Source of the DNA: Auanema rhodensis
Taxonomy: Eukaryota > Nematoda > Chromadorea > Rhabditida > Rhabditidae
DNA length: 64,000 nucleotides
Direction of reading: 5' to 3'
Assembly (NCBI GenBank): GCA_964057225.1
Contig: OZ059894.1
Span: forward strand, 12,720,131-12,784,130
Positions 44,701-60,100 of this stretch are shown piece by piece; position 1 is the first letter of the stretch, and the number at the start of each line of letters is the position of its first letter. The position numbers and the translations under genes were made by a program. The notes under the pieces are model-generated. The model searched no databases and was not told the origin of the DNA. It saw only the letters and a list, made by a program, of their open reading frames with translations.

Positions 44701-47700
44701 TTTAAAATCTTAATGAACGAATGAATTGTTTCAAAACTATTGTAAAAATATGAGATTGTTTCAAAATACGTGATTAAATGAAGAAAATGGAGTAAAATGA
44801 ATTGGAAAATTATAAAATATTTTCATGTTTTATTTCTTGAGTTTCAAAATATTCAAACTTTTTTTTTTCACTGTTTAAAATCTTAATGAACGAATGAATT
44901 GTTTCAAAACTATTGTAAAAATTTGAGATTGTTTCAAAATACGTGATTTAATGAAGAAAATAGAGTAAAATGAATTGGAAAATTATAAAATATTTTCATG
45001 TTTTATTTTTTTAGTATCAGAAAATTCAAATTAAGATCGTTTTTAATGTTTCAAATCTTAATGAACGAATGAATTGTTTCAAAACTATTGTAAAAATATG
45101 AGATTGTTTCAAAATACGTGATTAAATGAAGAAAATGGAGTAAAATGAATTGGAAAATTATAAAATATTTTCATTTTTTATTTCTTGAGTATCAAAATAT
45201 TCAAAATTATATCTTTTTCACTGTTAAAAACATTATTAACTGGATGATTTGTTTGGAAATTATTGTAAAAATATGAGATTGTTTCAAAATACGTGATTAA
45301 ATGAAGAAAATGGAGCAAAATGAATTGGAAAATTATAAAATATTTTCATGTTTTATTTCTTGAGTATCAAAATATTTAAACTTTTTTTTTTCACTGTTTA
45401 AAATCTTACAGAACGAATGAATTGTTTCAAAACTATTGTAAAAATTTGAGATTGTTTCAAAATTTGTGATTAAATGAAGAAAATGGAGTAAAATGAATTG
45501 GAAAATTATAAAATATTTCCATGTTTTATTTTCTTAGTATCAGAAAATTCAAATTAAGATCGTTTTTAATGTTTCAAATCTTAATGAACGAATGAATTGT
45601 TTCAAAACTATTGTAAAAATATGAGATTGTTTCAAAATACGTGATTAAATGAAGAAAATGGAGTAAAATGAATTGGAAAATTATAAAATATTTCCATGTT
45701 TTATTTTCTTAGTATCAGAAAATTCAAATTAAGATCGTTTTTAATGTTTCAAATCTTAATGAACGAATGAATTGTTTCAAAACTATTGTAAAAATATGAG
45801 ATTAATTCAAAATACGTGATTAAATGAAGAAAATGGAGTAAAATGAATTGGAAAATTATAAAATATTTTCATGTTTTATTTCTTGAGTTTCAAAATATTC
45901 AAACTTTTTTTTTTCACTGTTTAAAATCTTAATGAACGAATGAATTGTTTCAAAACTATTGTAAAAATATGAGATTGTTTCAAAATACGTGATTAAATGA
46001 AGAAAATGGAGTAAAATGAATTGGAAAATTATAAAATATTTTCATGTTTTATTTCTTGAGTTTCAAAATATTCAAACTTTTTTTTTTCACTGTTTAAAAT
46101 CTTAATTAACGAATGAATTGTTTCAAAACTATTGTAAAAATATGAGATTGTTTCAAAATACGTGATTAAATGAAGAAAATGGAGTAAAATGAATTGGAAA
46201 ATTATAAAATATTTCCATGTTTTATTTTTTTAGTATCAGAAAATTCAAATTAAGATCGTTTTTAATGTTTCAAATCTCAATGAACGAATGAATTGTTTCA
46301 AAACTATTGTAAAAATATGAGATTGTTTCAAAATACGTGATTAAATGAAGAAAATGGAGCAAAATGAATTGGAAAATTATAAAATATTTTCATGTTTTAT
46401 TTCTTGAGTATCAAAATATTTAAACTTTTTTTTTTCACTGTTTAAAATCTTAATGAACGAATGAATTGTTTCAAAACTATTGTAAAAATATGAGATTGTT
46501 TCAAAATACGTGATTAAATGAAGAAAATGGAGTAAAATGAATTGGAAAATTATAAAATATTTTCATGTTTTATTTCTTGAGTTTCAAAATATTCAAACTT
46601 TTTTTTTTCACTGTTTAAAATCTTACAGAACGAATGAATTGTTTCAAAACTATTGTAAAAATTTGAGATTGTTTCAAAATACGTGATTAAATGAAGAAAA
46701 TGGAGTAAAATGAATTGGAAAATTATAAAATATTTCCATGTTTTATTTTTTTAGTATCAGAAAATTCAAATTAAGATCGTTTTTAATGTTTCAAATCTCA
46801 ATGAACGAATGAATTGTTTCAAAACTATTGTAAAAATATGAGATTGTTTCAAAATACGTGATTAAATGAAGAAAATGGAGTAAAATGAATTGGAAAATTA
46901 TAAAATATTTTCATGTTTTATTTCTTGAGTTTCAAAATATTCAAACTTTTTTTTTTCACTGTTTAAAATCTTAATGAACGAATGAATTGTTTCAAAACTA
47001 TTGTAAAAATTTGAGATTGTTTCAAAATACGTGATTTAATGAAGAAAATAGAGTAAAATGAATTGGAAAATTATAAAATATTTTCATGTTTTATTTTTTT
47101 AGTATCAGAAAATTCAAATTAAGATCGTTTTTAATGTTTCAAATCTTAATGAACGAATGAATTGTTTCAAAACTATTGTAAAAATATGAGATTGTTTCAA
47201 AATACGTGATTAAATGAAGAAAATGGAGTAAAATGAATTGGAAAATTATAAAATATTTTCATTTTTTATTTCTTGAGTATCAAAATATTCAAAATTATAT
47301 CTTTTTTACTGTTAAAAACATTATTAACTGGATGATTTGTTTGGAAATTATTGTAAAAATATGAGATTGTTTCAAAATACGTGATTAAATGAAGAAAATG
47401 GAGCAAAATGAATTGGAAAATTATAAAATATTTTCATGTTTTATTTCTTGAGTATCAAAATATTTAAACTTTTTTTTTTCACTGTTTAAAATCTTACAGA
47501 ACGAATGAATTGTTTCAAAACTATTGTAAAAATTTGAGATTGTTTCAAAATTTGTGATTAAATGAAGAAAATGGAGTAAAATGAATTGGAAAATTATAAA
47601 ATATTTCCATGTTTTATTTTCTTAGTATCAGAAAATTCAAATTAAGATCGTTTTTAATGTTTCAAATCTTAATGAACGAATGAATTGTTTCAAAACTATT

Positions 47701-50700
47701 GTAAAAATATGAGATTGTTTCAAAATACGTGATTAAATGAAGAAAATGGAGTAAAATGAATTGGAAAATTATAAAATATTTCCATGTTTTATTTTCTTAG
47801 TATCAGAAAATTCAAATTAAGATCGTTTTTAATGTTTCAAATCTTAATGAACGAATGAATTGTTTCAAAACTATTGTAAAAATATGAGATTAATTCAAAA
47901 TACGTGATTAAATGAAGAAAATGGAGTAAAATGAATTGGAAAATTATAAAATATTTTCATGTTTTATTTCTTGAGTTTCAAAATATTCAAACTTTTTTTT
48001 TTCACTGTTTAAAATCTTAATGAACGAATGAATTGTTTCAAAACTATTGTAAAAATATGAGATTGTTTCAAAATACGTGATTAAATGAAGAAAATGGAGT
48101 AAAATGAATTGGAAAATTATAAAATATTTTCATGTTTTATTTCTTGAGTTTCAAAATATTCAAACTTTTTTTTTTCACTGTTTAAAATCTTAATTAACGA
48201 ATGAATTGTTTCAAAACTATTGTAAAAATATGAGATTGTTTCAAAATACGTGATTAAATGAAGAAAATGGAGTAAAATGAATTGGAAAATTATAAAATAT
48301 TTTCATTTTTTATTTCTTGAGTATCAAAATATTCAAAATTATATCTTTTTTACTGTTAAAAACATTATTAACTGGATGATTTGTTTGGAAATTATTGTAA
48401 AAATATGAGATTGTTTCAAAATACGTGATTAAATGAAGAAAATGGAGCAAAATGAATTGGAAAATTATAAAATATTTTCATGTTTTATTTCTTGAGTATC
48501 AAAATATTTAAACTTTTTTTTTTCACTGTTTAAAATCTTAATGAACGAATGAATTGTTTCAAAACTATTGTAAAAATATGAGATTGTTTCAAAATACGTG
48601 ATTAAATGAAGAAAATGGAGTAAAATGAATTGGAAAATTATAAAATATTTTCATGTTTTATTTCTTGAGTTTCAAAATATTCAAACTTTTTTTTTTCACT
48701 GTTTAAAATCTTACAGAACGAATGAATTGTTTCAAAACTATTGTAAAAATTTGAGATTGTTTCAAAATACGTGATTAAATGAAGAAAATGGAGTAAAATG
48801 AATTGGAAAATTATAAAATATTTCCATGTTTTATTTTCTTAGTATCAGAAAATTCGAATTAAGATCGTTTTCAATGTTTCAAATCTTAATGAACGAATTA
48901 ATTGTTTCAAAACTATTGTAAAAATATGAGATTGTTTCAAAATACGTGATTAAATGAAGAAAATGGAGTAAAATGAATTGGAAAATTATAAAATATTTCC
49001 ATGTTTTATTTTCTTAGTATCAGAAAATTCAAATTAAGATCGTTTTCAATGTTTCAAATCTTAATGAACGAATTAATCGTTTCAAAACTATTGTAAAAAT
49101 ATGAGATTGTTTCAAAATACGTGATTAAATGAAGAAAATAGAGTAAAATGAATTGGAATATTATAAAATATTTTCATGTTTTATTTCTTGAGTATCAAAA
49201 TATTCAAACTTTTTTTTTTCACTGTTTAAAATCTTAATGAACGAATGGATTGTTTCAAAACTATTGTAAAAATATGAGATTGTTTCAAAATACGTGATTA
49301 AATGAAGGAAATGGAGTAAAATGAATTGGAAAATTATAAAATATTTTCATGTTTTATTTCTTGAGTTTCAAAATATTCAAACTTTTTTTTTTCACTGTTT
49401 AAAATCTTACAGAACGAATGAATTGTTTCAAAACTATTGTAAAAATTTGAGATTGTTTCAAAATACGTGATTAAATGAAGAAAATGGAGTAAAATGAATT
49501 GGAAAATTATAAAATATTTCCATGTTTTATTTTCTTAGTATCAGAAAATTCGAATTAAGATCGTTTCCAATGTTTCAAATCTTAATGAACGAATTAATTG
49601 TTTCAAAACTATTGTAAAAATATGAGATTGTTTCAAAATACGTGATTAAATGAAGAAAATGGAGTAAAATGAATTGGAAAATTATAAAATATTTCCATGT
49701 TTTATTTTCTTAGTATCAGAAAATTCAAATTAAGATCGTTTTCAATGTTTCAAATCTTAATGAACGAATTAATCGTTTCAAAACTATTGTAAAAATATGA
49801 GATTGTTTCAAAATACGTGATTAAATGAAGAAAATAGAGTAAAATGAATTGGAATATTATAAAATATTTTCATGTTTTATTTCTTGAGTATCAAAATATT
49901 CAAACTTTTTTTTTTCACTGTTTAAAATCTTAATGAACGAATGAATTGTTTCAAAACTATTGTAAAAATATGAGATTGTTTCAAAATACGTGATTAAATG
50001 AAGAAAATGGAGTAAAATGAATTGGAAAATTATAAAATATTTCCATGTTTTATTTTCTTAGTATCAGAAAATTCAAATTAAGATCGTTTTCAATGTTTCA
50101 AATCTTAATGAACGAATTAATCGTTTCAAAACTATTGTAAAAATATGAGATTGTTTCAAAATACGTGATTAAATGAAGAAAATAGAGTAAAATAAATTGG
50201 AATATTATAAAATATTTTAATGTTTTATTTCTTGAGTATCAAAATATTCAAACTTTTTTTTTTCACTGTTTAAAATCTTAATGAACGAATGAATTGTTTC
50301 AAAACTATTGTAAAAATATGAGATTGTTTCAAAATACGTGATTAAATGAAGGAAATGGAGTAAAATGAATTGGAAAATTATAAAATATTTTCATGTTTTA
50401 TTTCTTGAGTTTCAAAATATTCAAACTTTTTTCTTTCACTGTTTAAAATCTTAATGAACGAATGAATTGTTTCAAAACTATTGTAAAAATTTGAGATTGT
50501 TTCAAAATACGTGATTAAATGAAGAAAATGGAGTAAAATGAATTGGAAAATTATAAAATATTTCCATGTTTTATTTTTTTAGTATCAGAAAATTCAAATT
50601 AAGATCGTTTTTAATGTTTCAAATCTCAATGAACGAATGAATTGTTTCAAAACTATTGTAAAAATATGAGATTGTTTCAAAATACGTGATTAAATGAAGA

Positions 50701-51002
50701 AAATGGAGTAAAATGAATTGGAAAATTATAAAATATTTTCATGTTTTATTTCTTGAGTTTCAAAATATTCAAACTTTTTTTTTTCACTGTTTAAAATCTT
50801 AATGAACGAATGAATTGTTTCAAAACTATTGTAAAAAATTGAGATTGTTTCAAAATACGTGATTTAATGAAGAAAATAGAGTAAAATGAATTGGAAAATT
50901 ATAAAATATTTTCATGTTTTATTTTTTTAGTATCAGAAAATTCAAATTAAGATCGTTTTTAATGTTTCAAATCTTAATGAACGAATGAATTGTTTCAAAA
51001 CT

Positions 51003-51177
51003 ATTGTAAAAATATGAGATTGTTTCAAAATACGTGATTAAATGAAGAAAATGGAGTAAAATGAATTGGAAAATTATAAAATATTTTCATTTTTTATTTC
51101 TTGAGTATCAAAATATTCAAAATTATATCTTTTTTACTGTTAAAAACATTATTAACTGGATGATTTGTTTGGAAATT
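51003..51177 (+). repeat. Representative type C satellite monomer (175 bp)
   Basis: Type C has ttttcattttttattt, then attatatctttttt, actgttaaaaacattatt and aactggatgatttg in the variable part. The tag aactggatg occurs 17 times: 2591, 5200, 24700, 29572, 35838, 38970, 40539, 43671, 45238, 47326, 48370, 51154, 55155, 56026, 59158, 62117 and 63163. It is the best landmark for reading the higher-order structure. It is absent from 15145-24600, so that stretch has a different composition from the rest of the right-hand array. Confidence 0.9.
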
Positions 51178-54100
51178 ATTGTAAAAATATGAGATTGTTT
51201 CAAAATACGTGATTAAATGAAGAAAATGGAGCAAAATGAATTGGAAAATTATAAAATATTTTCATGTTTTATTTCTTGAGTATCAAAATATTTAAACTTT
51301 TTTTTTTCACTGTTTAAAATCTTACAGAACGAATGAATTGTTTCAAAACTATTGTAAAAATTTGAGATTGTTTCAAAATTTGTGATTAAATGAAGAAAAT
51401 GGAGTAAAATGAATTGGAAAATTATAAAATATTTCCATGTTTTATTTTCTTAGTATCAGAAAATTCAAATTAAGATCGTTTTTAATGTTTCAAATCTTAA
51501 TGAACGAATGAATTGTTTCAAAACTATTGTAAAAATATGAGATTGTTTCAAAATACGTGATTAAATGAAGAAAATGGAGTAAAATGAATTGGAAAATTAT
51601 AAAATATTTCCATGTTTTATTTTCTTAGTATCAGAAAATTCAAATTAAGATCGTTTTTAATGTTTCAAATCTTAATGAACGAATGAATTGTTTCAAAACT
51701 ATTGTAAAAATATGAGATTAATTCAAAATACGTGATTAAATGAAGAAAATGGAGTAAAATGAATTGGAAAATTATAAAATATTTTCATGTTTTATTTCTT
51801 GAGTTTCAAAATATTCAAACTTTTTTTTTTCACTGTTTAAAATCTTAATGAACGAATGAATTGTTTCAAAACTATTGTAAAAATATGAGATTGTTTCAAA
51901 ATACGTGATTAAATGAAGAAAATGGAGTAAAATGAATTGGAAAATTATAAAATATTTTCATGTTTTATTTCTTGAGTTTCAAAATATTCAAACTTTTTTT
52001 TTTCACTGTTTAAAATCTTAATTAACGAATGAATTGTTTCAAAACTATTGTAAAAATATGAGATTGTTTCAAAATACGTGATTAAATGAAGAAAATGGAG
52101 TAAAATGAATTGGAAAATTATAAAATATTTCCATGTTTTATTTTTATAGTATCAGAAAATTCAAATTAAGATCGTTTTTAATGTTTCAAATCTCAATGAA
52201 CGAATGAATTGTTTCAAAACTATTGTAAAAATATGAGATTGTTTCAAAATACGTGATTAAATGAAGAAAATGGAGCAAAATGAATTGGAAAATTATAAAA
52301 TATTTTCATGTTTTATTTCTTGAGTATCAAAATATTTAAACTTTTTTTTTTCACTGTTTAAAATCTTAATGAACGAATGAATTGTTTCAAAACTATTGTA
52401 AAAATATGAGATTGTTTCAAAATACGTGATTAAATGAAGAAAATGGAGTAAAATGAATTGGAAAATTATAAAATATTTTCATGTTTTATTTCTTGAGTTT
52501 CAAAATATTCAAACTTTTTTTTTTCACTGTTTAAAGTCTTACAGAACGAATGAATTGTTTCAAAACTATTGTAAAAATTTGAGATTGTTTCAAAATACGT
52601 GATTAAATGAAGAAAATGGAGTAAAATGAATTGGAAAATTATAAAATATTTCCATGTTTTATTTTCTTAGTATCAGAAAATTCGAATTAAGATCGTTTTC
52701 AATGTTTCAAATCTTAATGAACGAATTAATTGTTTCAAAACTATTGTAAAAATATGAGATTGTTTCAAAATACGTGATTAAATGAAGAAAATGGAGTAAA
52801 ATGAATTGGAAAATTATAAAATATTTCCATGTTTTATTTTCTTAGTATCAGAAAATTCAAATTAAGATCGTTTTCAATGTTTCAAATCTTAATGAACGAA
52901 TTAATCGTTTCAAAACTATTGTAAAAATATGAGATTGTTTCAAAATACGTGATTAAATGAAGAAAATGGAGTAAAATGAATTGGAAAATTATAAAATATT
53001 TTCATGTTTTATTTCTTGAGTTTCAAAATATTCAAACTTTTTTTTTTCACTGTTTAAAATCTTAATTAACGAATGAATTGTTTCAAAACTATTGTAAAAA
53101 TATGAGATTGTTTCAAAATACGTGATTAAATGAAGAAAATGGAGTAAAATGAATTGGAAAATTATAAAATATTTTCATGTTTTATTTCTTGAGTTTCAAA
53201 ATATTCAAACTTTTTTTTTTCACTGTTTAAAATCTTACAGAACGAATGAATTGTTTCAAAACTATTGTAAAAATTTGAGATTGTTTCAAAATACGTGATT
53301 AAATGAAGAAAATGGAGTAAAATGAATTGGAAAATTATAAAATATTTCCATGTTTTATTTTCTTAGTATCAGAAAATTCGAATTAAGATCGTTTTCAATG
53401 TTTCAAATCTTAATGAACGAATTAATTGTTTCAAAACTATTGTAAAAATATGAGATTGTTTCAAAATACGTGATTAAATGAAGAAAATGGAGTAAAATGA
53501 ATTGGAAAATTATAAAATATTTCCATGTTTTATTTTCTTAGTATCAGAAAATTCAAATTAAGATCGTTTTCAATGTTTCAAATCTTAATGAACGAATTAA
53601 TCGTTTCAAAACTATTGTAAAAATATGAGATTGTTTCAAAATACGTGATTAAATGAAGAAAATAGAGTAAAATGAATTGGAATATTATAAAATATTTTCA
53701 TGTTTTATTTCTTGAGTATCAAAATATTCAAACTTTTTTTTTTCACTGTTTAAAATCTTAATGAACGAATGAATTGTTTCAAAACTATTGTAAAAATATG
53801 AGATTGTTTCAAAATACGTGATTAAATGAAGGAAATGGAGTAAAATGAATTGGAAAATTATAAAATATTTTCATGTTTTATTTCTTGAGTTTCAAAATAT
53901 TCAAACTTTTTTTTTTCACTGTTTAAAATCTTAATGAACGAATGAATTGTTTCAAAACTATTGTAAAAATTTGAGATTGTTTCAAAATACGTGATTAAAT
54001 GAAGAAAATGGAGTAAAATGAATTGGAAAATTATGAAATATTTCCATGTTTTATTTTTTTAGTATCAGAAAATTCAAATTAAGATCGTTTTTAATGTTTC

Positions 54101-57100
54101 AAATCTCAATGAACGAATGAATTGTTTCAAAACTATTGTAAAAATATGAGATTGTTTCAAAATACGTGATTAAATGAAGAAAATGGAGCAAAATGAATTG
54201 GAAAATTATAAAATATTTTCATGTTTTATTTCTTGAGTATCAAAATATTTAAACTTTTTTTTTTCACTGTTTAAAATCTTAATGAACGAATGAATTGTTT
54301 CAAAACTATTGTAAAAATATGAGATTGTTTCAAAATACGTGATTAAATGAAGAAAATGGAGTAAAATGAATTGGAAAATTATAAAATATTTTCATGTTTT
54401 ATTTCTTGAGTTTCAAAATATTCAAACTTTTTTTTTTCACTGTTTAAAATCTTACAGAACGAATGAATTGTTTCAAAACTATTGTAAAAATTTGAGATTG
54501 TTTCAAAATACGTGATTAAATGAAAAAAATGGAGTAAAATGAATTGGAAAATTATAAAATATTTCCATGTTTTATTTTCTTAGTATCAGAAAATTCGAAT
54601 TAAGATCGTTTTCAATGTTTCAAATCTTAATGAACGAATTAATTGTTTCAAAACTATTGTAAAAATATGAGATTGTTTCAAAATACGTGATTAAATGAAG
54701 AAAATGGAGTAAAATGAATTGGAAAATTATAAAATATTTCCATGTTTTATTTTCTTAGTATCAGAAAATTCAAATTAAGATCGTTTTCAATGTTTCAAAT
54801 CTTAATGAACGAATTAATCGTTTCAAAACTATTGTAAAAATATGAGATTGTTTCAAAATACGTGATTAAATGAAGAAAATAGAGTAAAATGAATTGGAAT
54901 ATTATAAAATATTTTCATGTTTTATTTCTTGAGTATCAAAATATTCAAACTTTTTTTTTTCACTGTTTAAAATCTTAATGAACGAATGAATTGTTTCAAA
55001 ACTATTGTAAAAATTTGAGATTGTTTCAAAATTTGTGATTAAATGAAGAAAATGGAGTAAAATGAATTGGAAAATTATAAAATATTTTCATTTTTTATTT
55101 CTTGAGTATCAAAATATTCAAAATTATATCTTTTTTACTGTTAAAAACATTATTAACTGGATGATTTGTTTGGAAATTATTGTAAAAATATGAGATTGTT
55201 TCAAAATACGTGATTAAATGAAGAAAATGGAGCAAAATGAATTGGAAAATTATAAAATATTTTCATGTTTTATTTCTTGAGTATCAAAATATTTAAACTT
55301 TTTTTTTTCACTGTTCAAAATCTTACAGAACGAATGAATTGTTTCAAAACTATTGTAAAAATTTGAGATTGTTTCAAAATTTGTGATTAAATGAAGAAAA
55401 TGGAGTAAAATGAATTGGAAAATTATAAAATATTTCCATGTTTTATTTTTTTAGTATCAGAAAATTCAAATTAAGATCGTTTTTAATGTTTCAAATCTCA
55501 ATGAACGAATGAATTGTTTCAAAACTATTGTAAAAATATGAGATTGTTTCAAAATACGTGATTAAATGAAGAAAATGGAGTAAAATGAATTGGAAAATTA
55601 TAAAATATTTTCATGTTTTATTTCTTGAGTTTCAAAATATTCAAACTTTTTTTTTTCACTGTTTAAAATCTTAATGAACGAATGAATTGTTTCAAAACTA
55701 TTGTAAAAATTTGAGATTGTTTCAAAATACGTGATTTAATGAAGAAAATAGAGTAAAATGAATTGGAAAATTATAAAATATTTTCATGTTTTATTTTTTT
55801 AGTATCAGAAAATTCAAATTAAGATCGTTTTTAATGTTTCAAATCTTAATGAACGAATGAATTGTTTCAAAACTATTGTAAAAATATGAGATTGTTTCAA
55901 AATACGTGATTAAATGAAGAAAATGGAGTAAAATGAATTGGAAAATTATGAAATATTTTCATTTTTTATTTCTTGAGTATCAAAATATTCAAAATTATAT
56001 CTTTTTTACTGTTAAAAACATTATTAACTGGATGATTTGTTTGGAAATTATTGTAAAAATATGAGATTGTTTCAAAATACGTGATTAAATGAAGAAAATG
56101 GAGCAAAATGAATTGGAAAATTATAAAATATTTTCATGTGTTATTTCTTGAGTATCAAAATATTTAAACTTTTTTTTTTCACTGTTTAAAATCTTACAGA
56201 ACGAATGAATTGTTTCAAAACTATTGTAAAAATTTGAGATTGTTTCAAAATTTGTGATTAAATGAAGAAAATGGAGTAAAATGAATTGGAAAATTATAAA
56301 ATATTTCCATGTTTTATTTTCTTAGTATCAGAAAATTCAAATTAAGATCGTTTTTAATGTTTCAAATCTTAATGAACGAATGAATTGTTTCAAAACTATT
56401 GTAAAAATATGAGATTGTTTCAAAATACGTGATTAAATGAAGAAAATGGAGTAAAATGAATTGGAAAATTATAAAATATTTCCATGTTTTATTTTCTTAG
56501 TATCAGAAAATTCAAATTAAGATCGTTTTTAATGTTTCAAATCTTAATGAACGAATGAATTGTTTCAAAACTATTGTAAAAATATGAGATTAATTCAAAA
56601 TACGTGATTAAATGAAGAAAATGGAGTAAAATGAATTGGAAAATTATAAAATATTTTCATGTTTTATTTCTTGAGTTTCAAAATATTCAAACTTTTTTTT
56701 TTCACTGTTTAAAATCTTAATGAACGAATGAATTGTTTCAAAACTATTGTAAAAATATGAGATTGTTTCAAAATACGTGATTAAATGAAGAAAATGGAGT
56801 AAAATGAATTGGAAAATTATAAAATATTTTCATGTTTTATTTCTTGAGTTTCAAAATATTCAAACTTTTTTTTTTCACTGTTTAAAATCTTAATTAACGA
56901 ATGAATTGTTTCAAAACTATTGTAAAAATATGAGATTGTTTCAAAATACGTGATTAAATGAAGAAAATGGAGTAAAATGAATTGGAAAATTATAAAATAT
57001 TTCCATGTTTTATTTTTTTAGTATCAGAAAATTCAAATTAAGATCGTTTTTAATGTTTCAAATCTCAATGAACGAATGAATTGTTTCAAAACTATTGTAA

Positions 57101-60100
57101 AAATATGAGATTGTTTCAAAATACGTGATTAAATGAAGAAAATGGAGCAAAATGAATTGGAAAATTATAAAATATTTTCATGTTTTATTTCTTGAGTATC
57201 AAAATATTTAAACTTTTTTTTTTCACTGTTTAAAATCTTAATGAACGAATGAATTGTTTCAAAACTATTGTAAAAATATGAGATTGTTTCAAAATACGTG
57301 ATTAAATGAAGAAAATGGAGTAAAATGAATTGGAAAATTATAAAATATTTTCATGTTTTATTTCTTGAGTTTCAAAATATTCAAACTTTTTTTTTTCACT
57401 GTTTAAAATCTTACAGAACGAATGAATTGTTTCAAAACTATTGTAAAAATTTGAGATTGTTTCAAAATACGTGATTAAATGAAGAAAATGGAGTAAAATG
57501 AATTGGAAAATTATAAAATATTTCCATGTTTTATTTTCTTAGTATCAGAAAATTCGAATTAAGATCGTTTTCAATGTTTCAAATCTTAATGAACGAATTA
57601 ATTGTTTCAAAACTATTGTAAAAATATGAGATTGTTTCAAAATACGTGATTAAATGAAGAAAATGGAGTAAAATGAATTGGAAAATTATAAAATATTTCC
57701 ATGTTTTATTTTTTTAGTATCAGAAAATTCAAATTAAGATCGTTTTTAATGTTTCAAATCTCAATGAACGAATGAATTGTTTCAAAACTATTGTAAAAAT
57801 ATGAGATTGTTTCAAAATACGTGATTAAATGAAGAAAATGGAGTAAAATGAATTGGAAAATTATAAAATATTTTCATGTTTTATTTCTTGAGTTTCAAAA
57901 TATTCAAACTTTTTTTTTTCACTGTTTAAAATCTTAATGAACGAATGAATTGTTTCAAAACTATTGTAAAAATATGAGATTGTTTCAAAATACGTGATTA
58001 AATGAAGAAAATGGAGTAAAATGAATTGGAAAATTATAAAATATTTCCATGTTTTATTTTCTTAGTATCAGAAAATTCAAATTAAGATCGTTTTCAATGT
58101 TTCAAATCTTAATGAACGAATTAATCGTTTCAAAACTATTGTAAAAATATGAGATTGTTTCAAAATACGTGATTAAATGAAGAAAATAGAGTAAAATGAA
58201 TTGGAATATTATAAAATATTTTCATGTTTTATTTCTTGAGTATCAAAATATTCAAACTTTTTTTTTTCACTGTTTAAAATCTTAATGAACGAATGAATTG
58301 TTTCAAAACTATTGTAAAAATATGAGATTGTTTCAAAATACGTGATTAAATGAAGGAAATGGAGTAAAATGAATTGGAAAATTATAAAATATTTTCATGT
58401 TTTATTTCTTGAGTTTCAAAATATTCAAACTTTTTTTTTTCACTGTTTAAAATCTTGATGAACGAATGAATTGTTTCAAAACTATTGTAAAAATTTGAGA
58501 TTGTTTCAAAATACGTGATTAAATGAAGAAAATGGAGTAAAATGAATTGGAAAATTATAAAATATTTCCATGTTTTATTTTTTTAGTATCAGAAAATTCA
58601 AATTAAGATCGTTTTTAATGTTTCAAATCTCAATGAACGAATGAATTGTTTCAAAACTATTGTAAAAATATGAGATTGTTTCAAAATACGTGATTAAATG
58701 AAGAAAATGGAGTAAAATGAATTGGAAAATTATAAAATATTTTCATGTTTTATTTCTTGAGTTTCAAAATATTCAAACTTTTTTTTTTCACTGTTTAAAA
58801 TCTTAATGAACGAATGAATTGTTTCAAAACTATTGTAAAAATTTGAGATTGTTTCAAAATACGTGATTTAATGAAGAAAATAGAGTAAAATGAATTGGAA
58901 AATTATAAAATATTTTCATGTTTTATTTTTTTAGTATCAGAAAATTCAAATTAAGATCGTTTTTAATGTTTCAAATCTTAATGAACGAATGAATTGTTTC
59001 AAAACTATTGTAAAAATATGAGATTGTTTCAAAATACGTGATTAAATGAAGAAAATGGAGTAAAATGAATTGGAAAATTATAAAATATTTTCATTTTTTA
59101 TTTCTTGAGTATCAAAATATTCAAAATTATATCTTTTTTACTGTTAAAAACATTATTAACTGGATGATTTGTTTGGAAATTATTGTAAAAATATGAGATT
59201 GTTTCAAAATACGTGATTAAATGAAGAAAATGGAGCAAAATGAATTGGAAAATTATAAAATATTTTCATGTTTTATTTCTTGAGTATCAAAATATTTAAA
59301 CTTTTTTTTTTCACTGTTTAAAATCTTACAGAACGAATGAATTGTTTCAAAACTATTGTAAAAATTTGAGATTGTTTCAAAATTTGTGATTAAATGAAGA
59401 AAATGGAGTAAAATGAATTGGAAAATTATAAAATATTTCCATGTTTTATTTTCTTAGTATCAGAAAATTCAAATTAAGATCGTTTTTAATGTTTCAAATC
59501 TTAATGAACGAATGAATTGTTTCAAAACTATTGTAAAAATATGAGATTGTTTCAAAATACGTGATTAAATGAAGAAAATGGAGTAAAATGAATTGGAAAA
59601 TTATAAAATATTTCCATGTTTTATTTTCTTAGTATCAGAAAATTCAAATTAAGATCGTTTTTAATGTTTCAAATCTTAATGAACGAATGAATTGTTTCAA
59701 AACTATTGTAAAAATATGAGATTAATTCAAAATACGTGATTAAATGAAGAAAATGGAGTAAAATGAATTGGAAAATTATAAAATATTTTCATGTTTTATT
59801 TCTTGAGTTTCAAAATATTCAAACTTTTTTTTTTCACTGTTTAAAATCTTAATGAACGAATGAATTGTTTCAAAACTATTGTAAAAATATGAGATTGTTT
59901 CAAAATACGTGATTAAATGAAGAAAATGGAGTAAAATGAATTGGAAAATTATAAAATATTTTCATGTTTTATTTCTTGAGTTTCAAAATATTCAAACTTT
60001 TTTTTTTCACTGTTTAAAATCTTAATTAACGAATGAATTGTTTCAAAACTATTGTAAAAATATGAGATTGTTTCAAAATACGTGATTAAATGAAGAAAAT